A DNA stretch of 64,000 nt, from assembly GCA_001566295.1 (NCBI GenBank), contig KQ964248.1, positions 2,852,001 to 2,916,000 on the forward strand, in the 5' to 3' direction. This document shows positions 1 to 10,760 of this stretch, in pieces. Made by a program: the position numbers and the translations under genes. The notes beneath the pieces were generated by a model. That model saw nothing but the letters and a program-made list of their open reading frames with translations. It was not told the origin of the DNA and made no database searches. Position 1 is the stretch's first letter. Every line of letters starts with the position of its first letter. Origin of the DNA: Microdochium bolleyi. Taxonomy: Eukaryota > Ascomycota > Sordariomycetes > Xylariales > Microdochiaceae.

Positions 1-4
1 AAAA

Positions 5-985
5 ATGAAGTTCACAACCGTCTTCTCCGCCGCGGCCCTGGCCTACTCCGCCATCGCCGAGCCCGTCCCGCGCTTTGCCCAGAGCAACACCCGCGACATT
101 GCTGCCGTCGAGTCCGCCGCCTCCAGCATCAAGGCCTCCCTCAAGGCCCTCACAAACTCTGTCGCTCAGTTCAACGGCGACTCGATACAGGTCGAGGCTG
201 ATGCCGCCGCCCTGGCCACCGCCATCGAGCTCGGCACCGAGGGCATTGTCAACTCTGGCAGCATCGATATCGCCGGTCTTCCCGGCCTGCAGGCCTGCAT
301 CACCCCCCTGTCTGATGCCGGCAAGGACCTCATCCAGAAGCTCACCATCAAGAAGAACGCCTTCGAGCAGGCCGGCTACTGCACAACCGTCGAGAAGGCC
401 ATGGCTCAGATCGGTACCAACACCAAGGCCATGGTCAAGGCTATTGCCAGCCTTCTGCCCCAGGAGCTGCAGAGCGCCGTCGAGCAGGTCGGCAACAGCG
501 TCACCGCGACACTGATCAAGGGTGCCGACGCCTACTCCCCCGCCAACTGCGTAAACAACCCGCTGGCCAACACCTCCAAGAGCATGATCGCTTACCCCAC
601 GGGCACCCTCACTTTCTCGGCCATCGCCCCGATCCCTACCACCAAGACCTCGACCATGAAGGTCACCGTCACCTCGTGCCCCGCTGCCGTGACCACGACG
701 TCGTACTCGGTCAGCAGCCCGAGCGCGCCCGTCTCGCCCTCGTACCTGCCCTCTGGCAGCCAGACCCTTGTCGTCCCGACCGTCCCGACCGCCAGCAGCA
801 CGCGCCTCATCACGGCTCCCCAGCCTGCTCCCACGAGCTCGCGGAGCACCACTGTCGTGCCGCCCAGCCCCACCGTCCCTGCTCAGCCCGTCACATCAAT
901 CCCCGTTGCCGCCGGACCCCGCAACACGATCGGCAACGCCGGCCTGGTTGCCGCCGCTGCCCTCGTTGCTGCGATGGTCTTCTAA
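5..985 (+). CDS. GPI-anchored HsbA-like cell-wall protein
   Basis: Single-exon gene of 326 residues. Residues 1-18 form a signal peptide ending at Ala-Glu. Residues of about 28-180 form an alpha-helical, Ala-rich domain with two cysteine-containing segments (LQACITP and GYCTTVEKA). This matches the hydrophobic surface-binding protein A / galactomannoprotein family (HsbA), which in moulds coats hydrophobic surfaces or sits in the wall. Residues of about 200-300 are Ser/Thr/Pro-rich and probably heavily O-glycosylated. The last ~20 residues are hydrophobic after a small-residue stretch (GNAG), as expected for a GPI-attachment signal. The ATG lies 5 bases into the window, so the promoter is not visible. 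Family assignment is good; the precise role (adhesion or wall structure) is inference. Confidence 0.85.
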   Translation: MKFTTVFSAAALAYSAIAEPVPRFAQSNTRDIAAVESAASSIKASLKALTNSVAQFNGDSIQVEADAAALATAIELGTEGIVNSGSIDIAGLPGLQACITPLSDAGKDLIQKLTIKKNAFEQAGYCTTVEKAMAQIGTNTKAMVKAIASLLPQELQSAVEQVGNSVTATLIKGADAYSPANCVNNPLANTSKSMIAYPTGTLTFSAIAPIPTTKTSTMKVTVTSCPAAVTTTSYSVSSPSAPVSPSYLPSGSQTLVVPTVPTASSTRLITAPQPAPTSSRSTTVVPPSPTVPAQPVTSIPVAAGPRNTIGNAGLVAAAALVAAMVF

Positions 986-1296
986 AGAAGTGGAATGAAC
1001 GTGGACGAGATTCATGCATTTGAATCTCCAGAACGAACGATATACCCGAACACTGTATCTTTTTGTTTATATCACAACTACCTCTTCTTCACACTCTTTT
1101 ACACAAGCAGCAGCATAGCTCGGTCGATTTAACTTTTTTTTGGCAGATACAGCAGGGAGATGAGTGGTTCTGGGTTCCAGCGACGATGGACGATGATCTT
1201 TTCTATAACAAAGAATGGAAATCTCAAGATAATTTACTTGGCACACTTCTCGTGCACGATTTGACATCCTGTGAAAATTGCGAAGGTAACCTTCAT
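986..1296. other. Convergent 3' intergenic region
   Basis: About 310 bases between the stop of the HsbA-like gene and the stop of the hydrolase-CorA gene, which converge here. It contains T-rich stretches fitting two 3' untranslated regions. I see no gene. Confidence 0.6.
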
Positions 1297-4200
1297 CTAG
1301 CCTGTCCATCGCTCGTTCCTGAGGTCGCTAGCAATGCTCGCCCACGTGTCCACCCTGCCTCGCATCTTATTCTTCTCCTCGGCGACTGCCGAACTCTTCA
1401 AGTTCGAGTCCGGGATGTCGTACCGGCCGAGGCGGCGGTTCTCCCAGACCGTCTCCCAGAAGTCGTAGCCCCTCTCGCGCTGCCGCTGGCGCCGCTGCAC
1501 CCTGCGCAGCCGTGCCGTGTCCCTCTTGACGTCGTGCCGCGCTTGCTTCCGCTGCCTGGGCTCGACTTTGGCGAGCGACGAGAGCACGAACCTGACGGCG
1601 CGGTTGACAGTGTGGAAGATGATCTTGAACCAGCTCTGCACGCGCGTGCTGAAGGCGAGGATGAGGGAGAGGAGAATGAGCAGGAACGAAGACGGCACTG
1701 GTGGACACGAGAGTCCCGTTAGTATGTTCAGCGCTGACCCGATGCACAGAGCACCTCGTCCTCCCCAATATGTGCCAGCGAGGGAGACTCACGCGATATC
1801 GCCCCGATCGTCTTCAGGCTCACGAGGTCCTCGTCCTGCGCCCAGTCGGAGGTGTTCATGCCGAACAGGCTCGTGAAGAAGCTCAGCGGCAGGAAGATGA
1901 CGGTGAAGGTCGTGAAGATCATGACAGAGAGGTTCTGCGAGCTGGCTAGCTCGGTCTGCAGTCGCGACCAGCGCACCTCGTCCAGCTGTGCTTTGCGCTG
2001 CACCATCTCCTGGAATTTGTCGTACTAGCGAGCAAGTCATACGTAGGTCAGCCACTGATCTGGGAGTTTCCCGAGGGGTTTCGCAACGTGGCACTGGCTC
2101 CCAGTAGGAAGACAATGGTGGCAGTGTGGTACTTACGTCCTTCCTGGTAGCCTCGATCCTTGCTATGAGGTCTCTGGTGACCCGCTTGTACTCGTCCAGC
2201 TGTTCGCGTGCCTCATCGAGGTACGCTCGGCCGTGTGCTGTGAGGTTTACCAGGTCCTGCCTTTCGAAAATGCTCTTCATTGTTTCGACCACTTTTGCCT
2301 GCTCGTCGAACAGATTCTGCATGGTCTGCAGCTCGTCGTTCATGTCCCTGAGCTCAAGAAGCGCCGATGTGTTCTCTCGGTTTTCGCGCTCAGCGTGTTC
2401 CATCTCCCGCCTGTGGCGCTTCTTGATTGACTCGGGCCGGTCATCAGTTCCGTCACTATCAGAATCTGAACTAGTCGAATCATCGCCTGTGCGGCTCTTG
2501 AAGGTCGCCATACGGAATCGTTTCAGCGACGAGGTCATGCGTTCGTTCTGCAGGCTTATTAGCTCTCACGCGCCAGAATTCAGGTTTTTTTTTTCCGTCT
2601 TGGCCACGTACCAATATCGCCAAAGCCTCCTCAAAGATCCTGAACACTTCCAGATCTGGGTGCGACGTGCGGTTCAGGAGGACTGTGACGGCGTGCAGAA
2701 CAACAAATGCGGCAAGCTCGAGAGCATTATCGCAACGACCAGTCAAGTCCCCATTAAGCTCATTGTAGATGCTATTCCTCAAGTCGGCTTGCTGGAACAT
2801 TTGACCCTCAGTCGGATGAGACTCTCGTTTCGGGAAGAACGTGGCAAGGGTTGCTGAGACAAGCAGGATTATTTGTTAGTGTTGGCCTCCTATCTGCATC
2901 GAGAGACACTTGAAATGCCGAGGTCCACTCACACGTGTCGACAGCCCACAACCATAGCTGATCGACCATTAGAACGTTACCATCGAGAACGTTCGCCTCC
3001 ACTTCCAAAGCCTGGGCGGCATCAAATTCCTCCTTTCCAGACCTCGGCGACAAGCCTGCATCAGTGCGAGCTGTGCTCGCGGGCATGGAAAGTTGAGTGG
3101 GAGTCCTCGAGGTGTTTTCAGGGCGGTCCGATGATGAGATGGGTGTCAGTCTCTGGGCACCAGTGTTGTACATGTCTCGCTTCGTGAAAGGCAACCGGGC
3201 TCTTTCTTTCGTTAGCTTATACAACATCTGGTCGTCGTCCCGAGCATAGGTATCCTGAAGCTCCGGATACCCATACTGATCCAGTGTACGGCGTGGGTTC
3301 AATGGGGGGTCATGGCCAATGTAGTCCCAAATAACACGTGCTTCTAGAGATTCGAGCTGAGCTATATCTGGAGGGACCGGTCGAGCTCTCCCATGTGCCA
3401 TCCGCCTGGTGACAATGTTGCGACGCCTGATGATGTTGAGGTATGAGTCGAAGTTCAGGTACGGCATGTAGACGTATAGATGGCTTGGCGAGGATGTTCC
3501 CGACGAGCTGTTGGAAGCGTTTGTGGTATTGAATGTCGGTTGTGCAAGCGATGCGTCTGTGTCATTTTGCTCACGAAGGTTAGTGGCACAAGACAAGATA
3601 CATCTGTGCCGAGGCTTACTTACGGCTTTCTGATGGCGCAAAGGCACAACCAGGCTTGACGTATCCCATGTGCTGGTTGGCGTGACGATTCTTCACATGC
3701 TTCTTTGTCCAATGCTCATTGTTCAGTAGGCGGGCATAATTTTCGTGTCGTGTTTCAGCGAGCTTGTCGAAAATCAACTGCTCGGGTCAGAAAGAACGGA
3801 TCATCAGTTCATGCTTACGTGCGACTTACTTTGACCCAGTGCGGGTTGTTGAAAGGGAGATGTATCCACATAAACCTCCTCTTCGCTGGGTCAGGGCGGG
3901 AGAACCCAGCAGTCATCTCTTGAACCTCGGCCGTTCTGCTCGCGGACAGATTGTGGTGAAGTGACCCGGCGGTCCTGGCGTGAGGTTGTCCGGCTGGTGG
4001 CCGAGCCTGATCACGGAGCTCGAGTAGAGGCAAACTCACATTAGTGTCTCCGGACACACTCGGTGCTACCTCATCGCTTTGATCAGTGGCACGCGTGGTG
4101 ACCACGTTTCTTTCTCGGCTGGAGGGCCTGGAGGTACCGGGTGCTGACAGCACCGGTACTGTCAGCCCACGATTCCGGCCCCTCAGAGTTACAGGTGGCG

Positions 4201-5836
4201 GTGCTGGTTCAGAGACGGACTCGGGGATCTGTGGTCTTTCCGGATGATCTGTGATTAGTATTGCAGGCGAGCCAGTCTCAGCCTGGGTCGGGCCCATATC
4301 AGACTGACTTCCAAAGGCTCCGAAAACTTTCTGGCCTAAATTTTGCACATTGCTCAATATCTTCATCGACCCAAATACATCAGAGCCGCGGCCTTGTGTT
4401 GTTGATGCCCTCTTATTTCTGACCACAGATGTCCGCCGTGGTTTCGCTGCAACGGATTCGAGACGCTCCTTCAGACAACGCTCAGGACCCAGCTCGAGGA
4501 AGCCAGCCAGATTGTGTTTGGAAATATACAGGCGAACATCTCGATCGTTCATACTATCGGGATCCTCGTAGAAGCCAATGAGCTCCAGCTTGACCTTCTC
4601 GTCGAGCCTCAGAGGCGTATGGTCGAAGCTTGCACTGAGCATCTGGGCTTTGCGCACTGCCTCACCAAGACTGTGGAGATATGTGTGCATAATGCGGACA
4701 TTACCCGGACCAAATGATGCAGAGTGGGCGTGGTCACTTTCCAAGGAAAAGACACTCTCGGCGCGAATGCCAGTCAGGCTGCTCTTAATGGATGCTATGG
4801 GGGCACTGAAGTGGACTTCATCGTGATCCGATGTGCCGAGGCCCGAGAGTTGCGAGTCGACAGTTTCGCAAAAGGTCCAGATCCGCAATTCGCTGGCAAT
4901 ATCCAGGAATCGCTCGTGAACTTTGAGAAGCGATTTGCTACCAAGTCTGAGTTCCTCAGTGATGGAGCTCGGGAGCGGCTTCCGCAGGAACAGCAAATGC
5001 ATAATACTCTCACGCAGATTCGGCATGGAAAGGTAGCTGGATCCACGATGAGGTGTTGCTGAGATTCATGTTGTTAGCACAGACATTGACCACGATGGAG
5101 GCCAAGACGTACCAAAAAACGTTATGCCATGACAGGCATATATCAGCCACCTGTACTCTTCCCTTTGGCTGGCTTTGATGAGCGCGAGTTTTGCCACGAG
5201 GCCGCCCAAACTGTGGCATATGAAGAAGACTGGTCGTGACTGATCCAAGCCTGCCCGTGTCTGGGAGAGCTGCTGCAAAAGGTCATCGGCAGCATGTTGG
5301 AAAGTGAAGCCATCGTACGACTCGCGGTGGTGATAGAGCATGACCCTTGCCGTGTTGACAGTTCCTCTGATACCTTGTCGTACCCACGAGTGAGTAGTGG
5401 GGAGGTGGCGATTGAGGCCAGGACCGAGTGTACTGCTTGCGGGCGGCTCGTGCGCTGTCTTAATTCGGCTAACCTCAGAAAATGACTGCGTGGTTTCGAA
5501 GTATCCATCGTCGAGAGGGTCACGGGTCCATGTATGAAGTGGCGAGGCATCAATACAAGGGACTGCGACGATATCGGCAAGTGTGTCGTTGTATCCGTTG
5601 CCTTCGATTTCGCCATCAAGGAAAGAGAAGCCAGGATCGGGTTCACAGTAGGAGTAGCTACTTCGAAATGTCTTTTCGTCGCTGAAGTCGTCGGCAGAGT
5701 GGCTTCGTGATGAGACAGACGGGCCAGCTTGAATAAGCGAGCCAGGATGAGTTGCTGAAGGCTCAGCAGCGAGATGCTCAGCAGTGCCATGGAGTGACGT
5801 TGGCGAATGGACAGCGTCGCTCTCTGAACTCGCCAT
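1297..5836 (-). CDS. Alpha/beta-hydrolase fused to CorA-like membrane domain
   Basis: Eight exons on the minus strand: 5836-5113, 5058-3830, 3777-3624, 3556-2933, 2853-2612, 2547-2137, 2024-1793 and 1697-1297. All phases agree and give 1338 residues. The N-terminal ~300 residues are a SERAC1/DUF676-type lipase-like alpha/beta-hydrolase: the nucleophile elbow is FFICHSLGG (Ser ~209), followed across the first intron by FFATPHRG. The middle carries segments typical of fungal CorA-like proteins (RFMWIHLP, HPPL-like DPPLNPRRTLDQ, NVLMVDQLWLW, TLATFFPKR), then a coiled coil. At the C-terminus the first membrane helix ends in GMN (about 1183-1185), the CorA/Mrs2 signature, followed by a second helix and a basic tail. 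Start chosen at MASSESD, with A at -3 and G at +4. Ion transport is not proven: many fungal members have only this divergent CorA end. Confidence 0.85.
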
Positions 5837-7263
5837 CGTCTCACATCGCACAGCAGTGCCTAATCAGTAATCTCGACTATATTGAAGCATCGGTGCTCAC
5901 GATAGAGACGCAGCAAGACAGCAATCTGATAATGGAGCGAGAGGTAGCAGATCTAAAGAGAGTGCTAGGGCCCATCTGGAGAAGAAAGGCTGCTCAGCCC
6001 GGACGCGATGAACAGCCTTACAGCGGTGGTGTCAGTCGAACAGGGGATTGGGAGGATTTGTCATGTCAGCCCTCCATTCTCTGGGGAATGGTGTGCCCAC
6101 AGTAGCTGCAGCGATCATTGTTGCTTGTCAAATACAAAATCAAAGACAAGCTTCCCACCCCAAGAAGATCGCTCGAGCTGTCAGGACACGCCGGAAGATC
6201 TGCAAGCGTTGCCCCCGTTAGGTACGGTAGAATAATTCAAGCCTCGTCCACAGCAATCTGCTTAGACGTCAGCATAGCGATATTCCGAGCTCTACGCTCT
6301 CACAGGACATCGAAGCAGTCGCCTTGCGCGCACCCCGAGTAATAATAGTGAGCCTTGCAACTGTGCCTGTGGATCTTTGGGGCTGGGGCGGCCGCAGTGG
6401 CTGTAGTGGGTGTGGAGCGAATATGCACATGGTCAGACAGACCCCGGGCATATCGGTGTCGATCAGGTCAGGCTGGCTTTCCAGATGACCTGGCCGCAGC
6501 AAGGCTGCCGTGCAGAGAATCGAAGAGCTTGGCCGAGAGGCTGCAGCGCAAGTATGTTTGACATGTCGGGCTTCTATTACTTCCTTGAGAGTACTGCTAA
6601 GGTAGGGAATTGATTGTGACCCGTGGCGTCGATATTGGAAGAGAGTTTACCGGAGCGGCCCGTAAAGCTTCGGTAGTGGAGCCGTTTGGTGCGGGCAGCG
6701 TTGTGCGAGTGCTGGCCACGAGCCGTTATGAAGTGTGATCGAGGAGTAAGAAAACATTGGTAGGATGTCGAGATTCTGGGTCATGGATTCGATGGGCGGC
6801 TGCCTAGAAAAGTTCAAAATTCGACGTGAGATATCCCGGTCAGTGTTGTAGAAGTAAACATCAGAAGGTGCCCACGTCTTCTGTCGCTATACACGTGCTT
6901 TGGCCCTGTTTGCAGCGGCAGGGAAAACCCGACTTTGATCGGGGTAATCACACACCTGCTTGCACTGTTTGCGGGGTGAAAGCTTGGTCTCAAGCTTATC
7001 CCATCTGCTTCAAAGAAAGCCAGAGATGAGGAGCATTTTGTGGCTGCCTGAGTTGGTCGAATCTGTCGATTAGGCATAGTATACAGGTTGTGCATTTACA
7101 CTTATACCGATGATCTAGTTTTACAGAGATACAGTGCACCCATGATAGATGCCCTCGCAACTGGAACAGCACGGATGTTTCCCGGCCAGCGCTGCGCGCC
7201 AGACACTTGGATGACAGACTCCAACAGGAGCTATGAACCACGTCCCCGTCTCCCTGATCGCGC
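5837..7263. other. Intergenic region upstream of hydrolase-CorA gene
   Basis: About 1.4 kb between the start of the hydrolase-CorA gene and the 3' end of the mitochondrial bL27 gene. It should contain the promoter of the first and the terminator of the second. Open frames here are short and show no recognisable motif. I see no RNA gene. Confidence 0.5.
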
Positions 7264-8291
7264 CTAGGCGCGAACCTCGGGCGCCTTCTGCGTCGGCGCT
7301 GGCGGTGGTACAGCACCACCCTTGGCACCCTTCTTCTCGGCCTCCGCCGCCCGACGGGTCCTGGCCTCGCGATACCGGGCCTGCTTGGCCGCGCGCTCAC
7401 GGTCCATGCCCTCCTTGCGGCGCGCCATCTTGTCCTCGCGCTCGGCGCGCATCTCGAGCTGGATCGCCTTGGTCTTGGCGCGGCGGTGCCGCATGGCGAC
7501 TCTCCTGCTGCCCATCTTGCGCTTCTCGGTGCGCACGAGCGTGCCCAGCCGCCAGTTGTCCTCGCGGTACGCGTAGTGGTCGTCGGTGAGCCTGTAGATG
7601 CGCTCGTCACGCGGGTGCGGCTTCCGCCCAGTCCCGATTCGCGTCACGCTCGTCGGGATGCCCGAGGACGAGATCTCGGGCTGCTCGGCCGGCGGGGCAA
7701 TCTTTGTCGCCGTCAGATTCAGCCTGCGCTTGCGCATGGCATGCGGCTGGTACGGGAGGGTGTCGGCCTTGTCGAAGACGACGCCAATGTACTGCCTGTC
7801 TGGGTGCTTCGCCGGGTCCTTGTAGTACTTGACGTAGCCCGTAGCCAGGGCAAAGATTGTGTGGTCGCGGCCCATGCCGCAGTTCTCACCGGGGAACCAT
7901 ATCGTGCCGCGCTGCTTGTAGATGATGTTGCCGGGGATGACGTAGGAGTCTATTGTGCGCGAGGCACGGTGTCAGCACAGCGCCCTCCCGATTTCGCAAC
8001 GCCAGGGTCCGTCCCGACGAGTATCGACTTACCACCAGACTTCTTCGCGCCCATCTTTTTCGGGATCGTCCTCGAGTCTCTGAGCTTGTACGCGCCCTGC
8101 GCCTTGACCGCGGCATATCTTCGGCCTTCGACGGCTGCATTGGCAGATACTGTATCTGTCGAGCTGCCCCCTATCCTCAGTCTGCCAAAGACGTCTTGTA
8201 GTTGTCGGGCCGCGGTGATAGGAGCGGCGCTCCTCGTGAAGCCGGCGGTCACGGCTGCCGCGATGGGCCGCTGGAGCTGAGCCAGCGACAT
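7264..8291 (-). CDS. MRPL2 (bL27m): Mitochondrial large-subunit ribosomal protein bL27m
   Basis: Two exons, 8291-8033 and 7949-7264, with an 83-bp intron (GTAAGT donor, ATAG acceptor), give 314 residues. The N-terminus is basic with few acidic residues, fitting mitochondrial import. The bL27 core follows: KKMGAKKSGD, then SYVIPGNIIYKQRGT and GENCGMGRDHTIFALATGYVKYYKD, the strand-loop region that reaches the peptidyl-transferase centre. The long C-terminal extension is rich in Arg, Lys and Glu, as in fungal MRP7/Mrpl2, which is much longer than bacterial L27 (~85 residues). Its start is divergent from LCL2, 525 bp away. Identification is secure. Confidence 0.95.
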
Positions 8292-8816
8292 GGCGATTGT
8301 TCAGGAGTTTGATGACCCGGTGGCGGCTCTGGTATAAGCTCGCCCGTGGAGAGTCGAGGAGTGGATGTCAGGCAGGGCTTCAAGTCCGCGCCCACGATCA
8401 CTTGTCGTCGTTCAATGCTTCCGGTACTGTCCGCTTCCTCAATTGTTCCCACACACGACCAGGCGTTGGCTTCACTCCAGAAATTTGCGCTTAGTCATTC
8501 ACTAGGAAACTATGTGGAGCACGGCCAACCCCAACTCACCCGCACCTCTGTCACAAGCGACGATAGCGATAAGAAAGCTCCCGCTGCTCGCCTGCCGTGC
8601 AGCCGGACATGCCACTTGTCGATAGCAGTTGGTTGTACCTGACTTACACCACCAGGCCTACATTTCCCAGCGTCCACGAACCACAAACACAACCCAAACA
8701 GCTCGCAAGTGCCCGCCCAACAACACAGCTTCTCCCCTTCTCCTAGGAATTTTTGCGCACGGAAAGAGAAAGCATAATCACCGCCAAAAACCAGACACAC
8801 TCGTAAAGCTGCCACG
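8292..8816. promoter_or_regulatory. Divergent promoter region, bL27m / LCL2
   Basis: 525 bases separating the start codons of two divergently transcribed genes, so it should contain both promoters. The 100 bases before LCL2 are rich in A and C (repeated CCAAACA and CCAACAAC types), like a fungal 5' untranslated region. No sharp TATA box is obvious. Confidence 0.5.
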
Positions 8817-9312
8817 ATGCGGTCGATACCTCTCCTCCTCACGACGCTCCTCGCCTTCCTCCCCGCCCTCGCGAGCGCCCAGTTCGGCGGCTTCTTTGAC
8901 CAGATGTTCGGCGGCCACGGCCAGCAGCAGCAGCAACAGCAGGGTCACCACCAGCACCAGCAGAGCCAGAACGGCCCGAGCGACTCATCCTTCTACCGCG
9001 CCAACGTCGACCGGATAACCTGCGACAACTACCTGTGTCCTGACACACTGGGTGCGTTTTCTTCTCCTTTCTTTTTCACGCAGACCTCTAGAGGCCGTTT
9101 CACGAGAGGATTGCACGGGAAGCCCATAGCCGCTAACATAATCGTTGACTCCAGCATGCGTCCATTTCCCGCACCACTGCCCCTGCCCGTATCCCGCCAA
9201 CGAGGACAAATTCGAGCTCGCCGAGGGCCAGCGTATATGCGTGTCCCGGGGCGGTTTCAAGGCTGGCGAGGCCGAGCGCAAGGTCGAGCTCGCGAGGAAG
9301 GGGCTGCTCTGA
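8817..9312 (+). CDS. LCL2: LCL2, secreted/ER protein linked to ERAD
   Basis: Two exons, 8817-9051 and 9155-9312, give 130 residues; the intron has GTGCGT, a GCTAACA branch site and CAG. Residues 1-21 are a signal peptide (cleavage after ASA). A short Gln/His-rich stretch (about 36-53) precedes the conserved cysteine module: ITCDNYLCPDTLACVHFPHHCPCPYP, EDKFEL, then ICVSRGGF. The Cys pattern and EDKFEL motif are those of the LCL2 family (long chronological lifespan protein 2), which in yeast is genetically linked to ER-associated degradation. Length fits the family. The molecular function is unknown even in yeast. Confidence 0.92.
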
Positions 9313-9906
9313 AAGAAGAGGAGAGAGAGGATATGGACTCGGAAAGAATCCTAGTGGGAGCCCCAGAGAGGCTGTGAGGGCGAGCTCAACGACAATATAG
9401 AGCAGGACAGGTCAGAGCACATAATGGCAATTGTCCCTGAGCTGTGCCGGTTGTGTCAATTTATACAACGAAAAAAGCATGTGAACTCTGGCGTTGTTCC
9501 CCCAGTCTGCTTCCTGTATGGTTCCTTCTCGAGTTGACCACCTACAGTGCTCGTTCTAGTGAGTGGATGATGACCTGCTCACTCTTTGACACGACTTGGT
9601 TCTTGAAGGCAGGGGCCATGCATACGTTTGTAAATATCTGGATCTGCCTTCTTCATACCCGCTACTTGGCCTTCACTCCAGTTCAACCTTCGCAGGCTGG
9701 ACAATGACTTCAAACACTCAAACCAGTGCGCTAACAGCAGTACAACCGAAAATCTGAAGCTCCGCCATACTGATCACGACGGCGTCCGTAACCGCGGAAC
9801 TCCTGAAGCCTTCATCACAAAGCCAGGATGTGCACCGGTACAAACCGATATGCGCGTCCTCTTGCCCCAGAGTTCTCACTGCCGACAGAATCTCCCCCAT
9901 GAAGAC
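9313..9906. other. Convergent 3' intergenic region
   Basis: About 590 bases between the stops of LCL2 and the phosphatase inhibitor gene. I see no coding pattern and no structured RNA. Confidence 0.5.
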
Positions 9907-10760
9907 TTAGTCTCCGGCCTTGACCTTGGAACCATTGATAGTGGGCATGGGCGGCTCGGTCTCCTCATCTTCTTCCTCTGGGGGTACATCTTCCGTGTGG
10001 CCCAGAAGCTTCGCAGCGTCCTTCATTTCGTAATGCTTCTTCCGCAGCTGTTCGAACTTCCGGTGCTTCTCCCGCTCTTCTGCAGACATGCCAACATAGT
10101 CGTGTTCGGCATCATGGCTTGTATCGGCATCGTCGTCGTGCACATGCACCTTGCTGTGTTTCCTGACCGTATTTGCTGGTCGCTCAGGTACCTCCTCCTC
10201 AGGCTCGCCCAGAGACAGACCAGGGATCTCGTCCTTCTGCGAAGGCTCCCCATCGAGCATGTCCTCATCTTCGTCGTCAGATGGCTCGTACTGCTTCGCG
10301 TAAGGCGTCTTGGGCTCGTCGATCTTCATGGTCGAGGTGCGTTCTTGCTCGGTAAGGTAGAGGTTGGCCTCGTCCCACTTGAGGCGCTGGCTGGACTCCA
10401 TGTCCTCGTCTCCATCGCCGTGGGAGGTAGTGCGTGAGTAGCCACGCGGCCGGCTTGTGGCGCTCGATGATCTGCGGTGGCCGGCATTGATGTTGGTGTT
10501 CTCAATTGTGATCTGCTTGTCGGAAACGTCCTTCTCGGCTGACGGAGACACCGGCGGGGAGCCCCGGTAAGAATTCTTGAGGATGCCTGCAAGAATCGCT
10601 GTGTCAGTGTTCTGGTTGTGCTGCGACAACCCATGATCGTGGCCAGGCACAGTTTCAAGACCATCGCTGAGCGACATAGAGCAAGCTCACCTTTAGGTCT
10701 CTGAGGGTGCGGCGGAGGCGAGTGAGCGCCATGCGGGGCTTCAGTCTCAGGGTTGGTCAT
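9907..10760 (-). CDS. GLC8: Protein phosphatase 1 inhibitor 2 (Glc8-like)
   Basis: Two exons, 10760-10691 and 10586-9907, give 249 residues. The intron falls inside the PP1-docking motif, and splicing restores PKGILKN, the KGILK element by which inhibitor-2 proteins bind PP1. Further family signatures follow: KWDEANLYLTEQER, MKIDEPKTPYAKQY (whose Thr in the TP site is the GSK3/Pho85-type phosphorylation site in homologues) and RKKHYEMKDAAKLLG near the C-terminus. Acidic runs (DDEDEDMLDGE, EEEDEETE) fit this intrinsically disordered protein. In yeast Glc8 activates Glc7/PP1. Identification rests on three separate motifs. Confidence 0.93.

Noticed and set aside
1395..1415. tRNA B-box-like string AGTTCGAGTCC on the plus strand
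   Set aside because: It lies inside the last exon of the CorA fusion gene, with no matching A box, acceptor stem or T-stem pairing.
5837..5851. Upstream extension of the hydrolase-CorA protein (MRCET)
   Set aside because: The first codon is GTG. The ATG at 5836 has good context.
7486..8280. 264-codon plus-strand open frame
   Set aside because: Antisense to the well-supported bL27m gene; composition is a mirror of its Arg/Lys codons.
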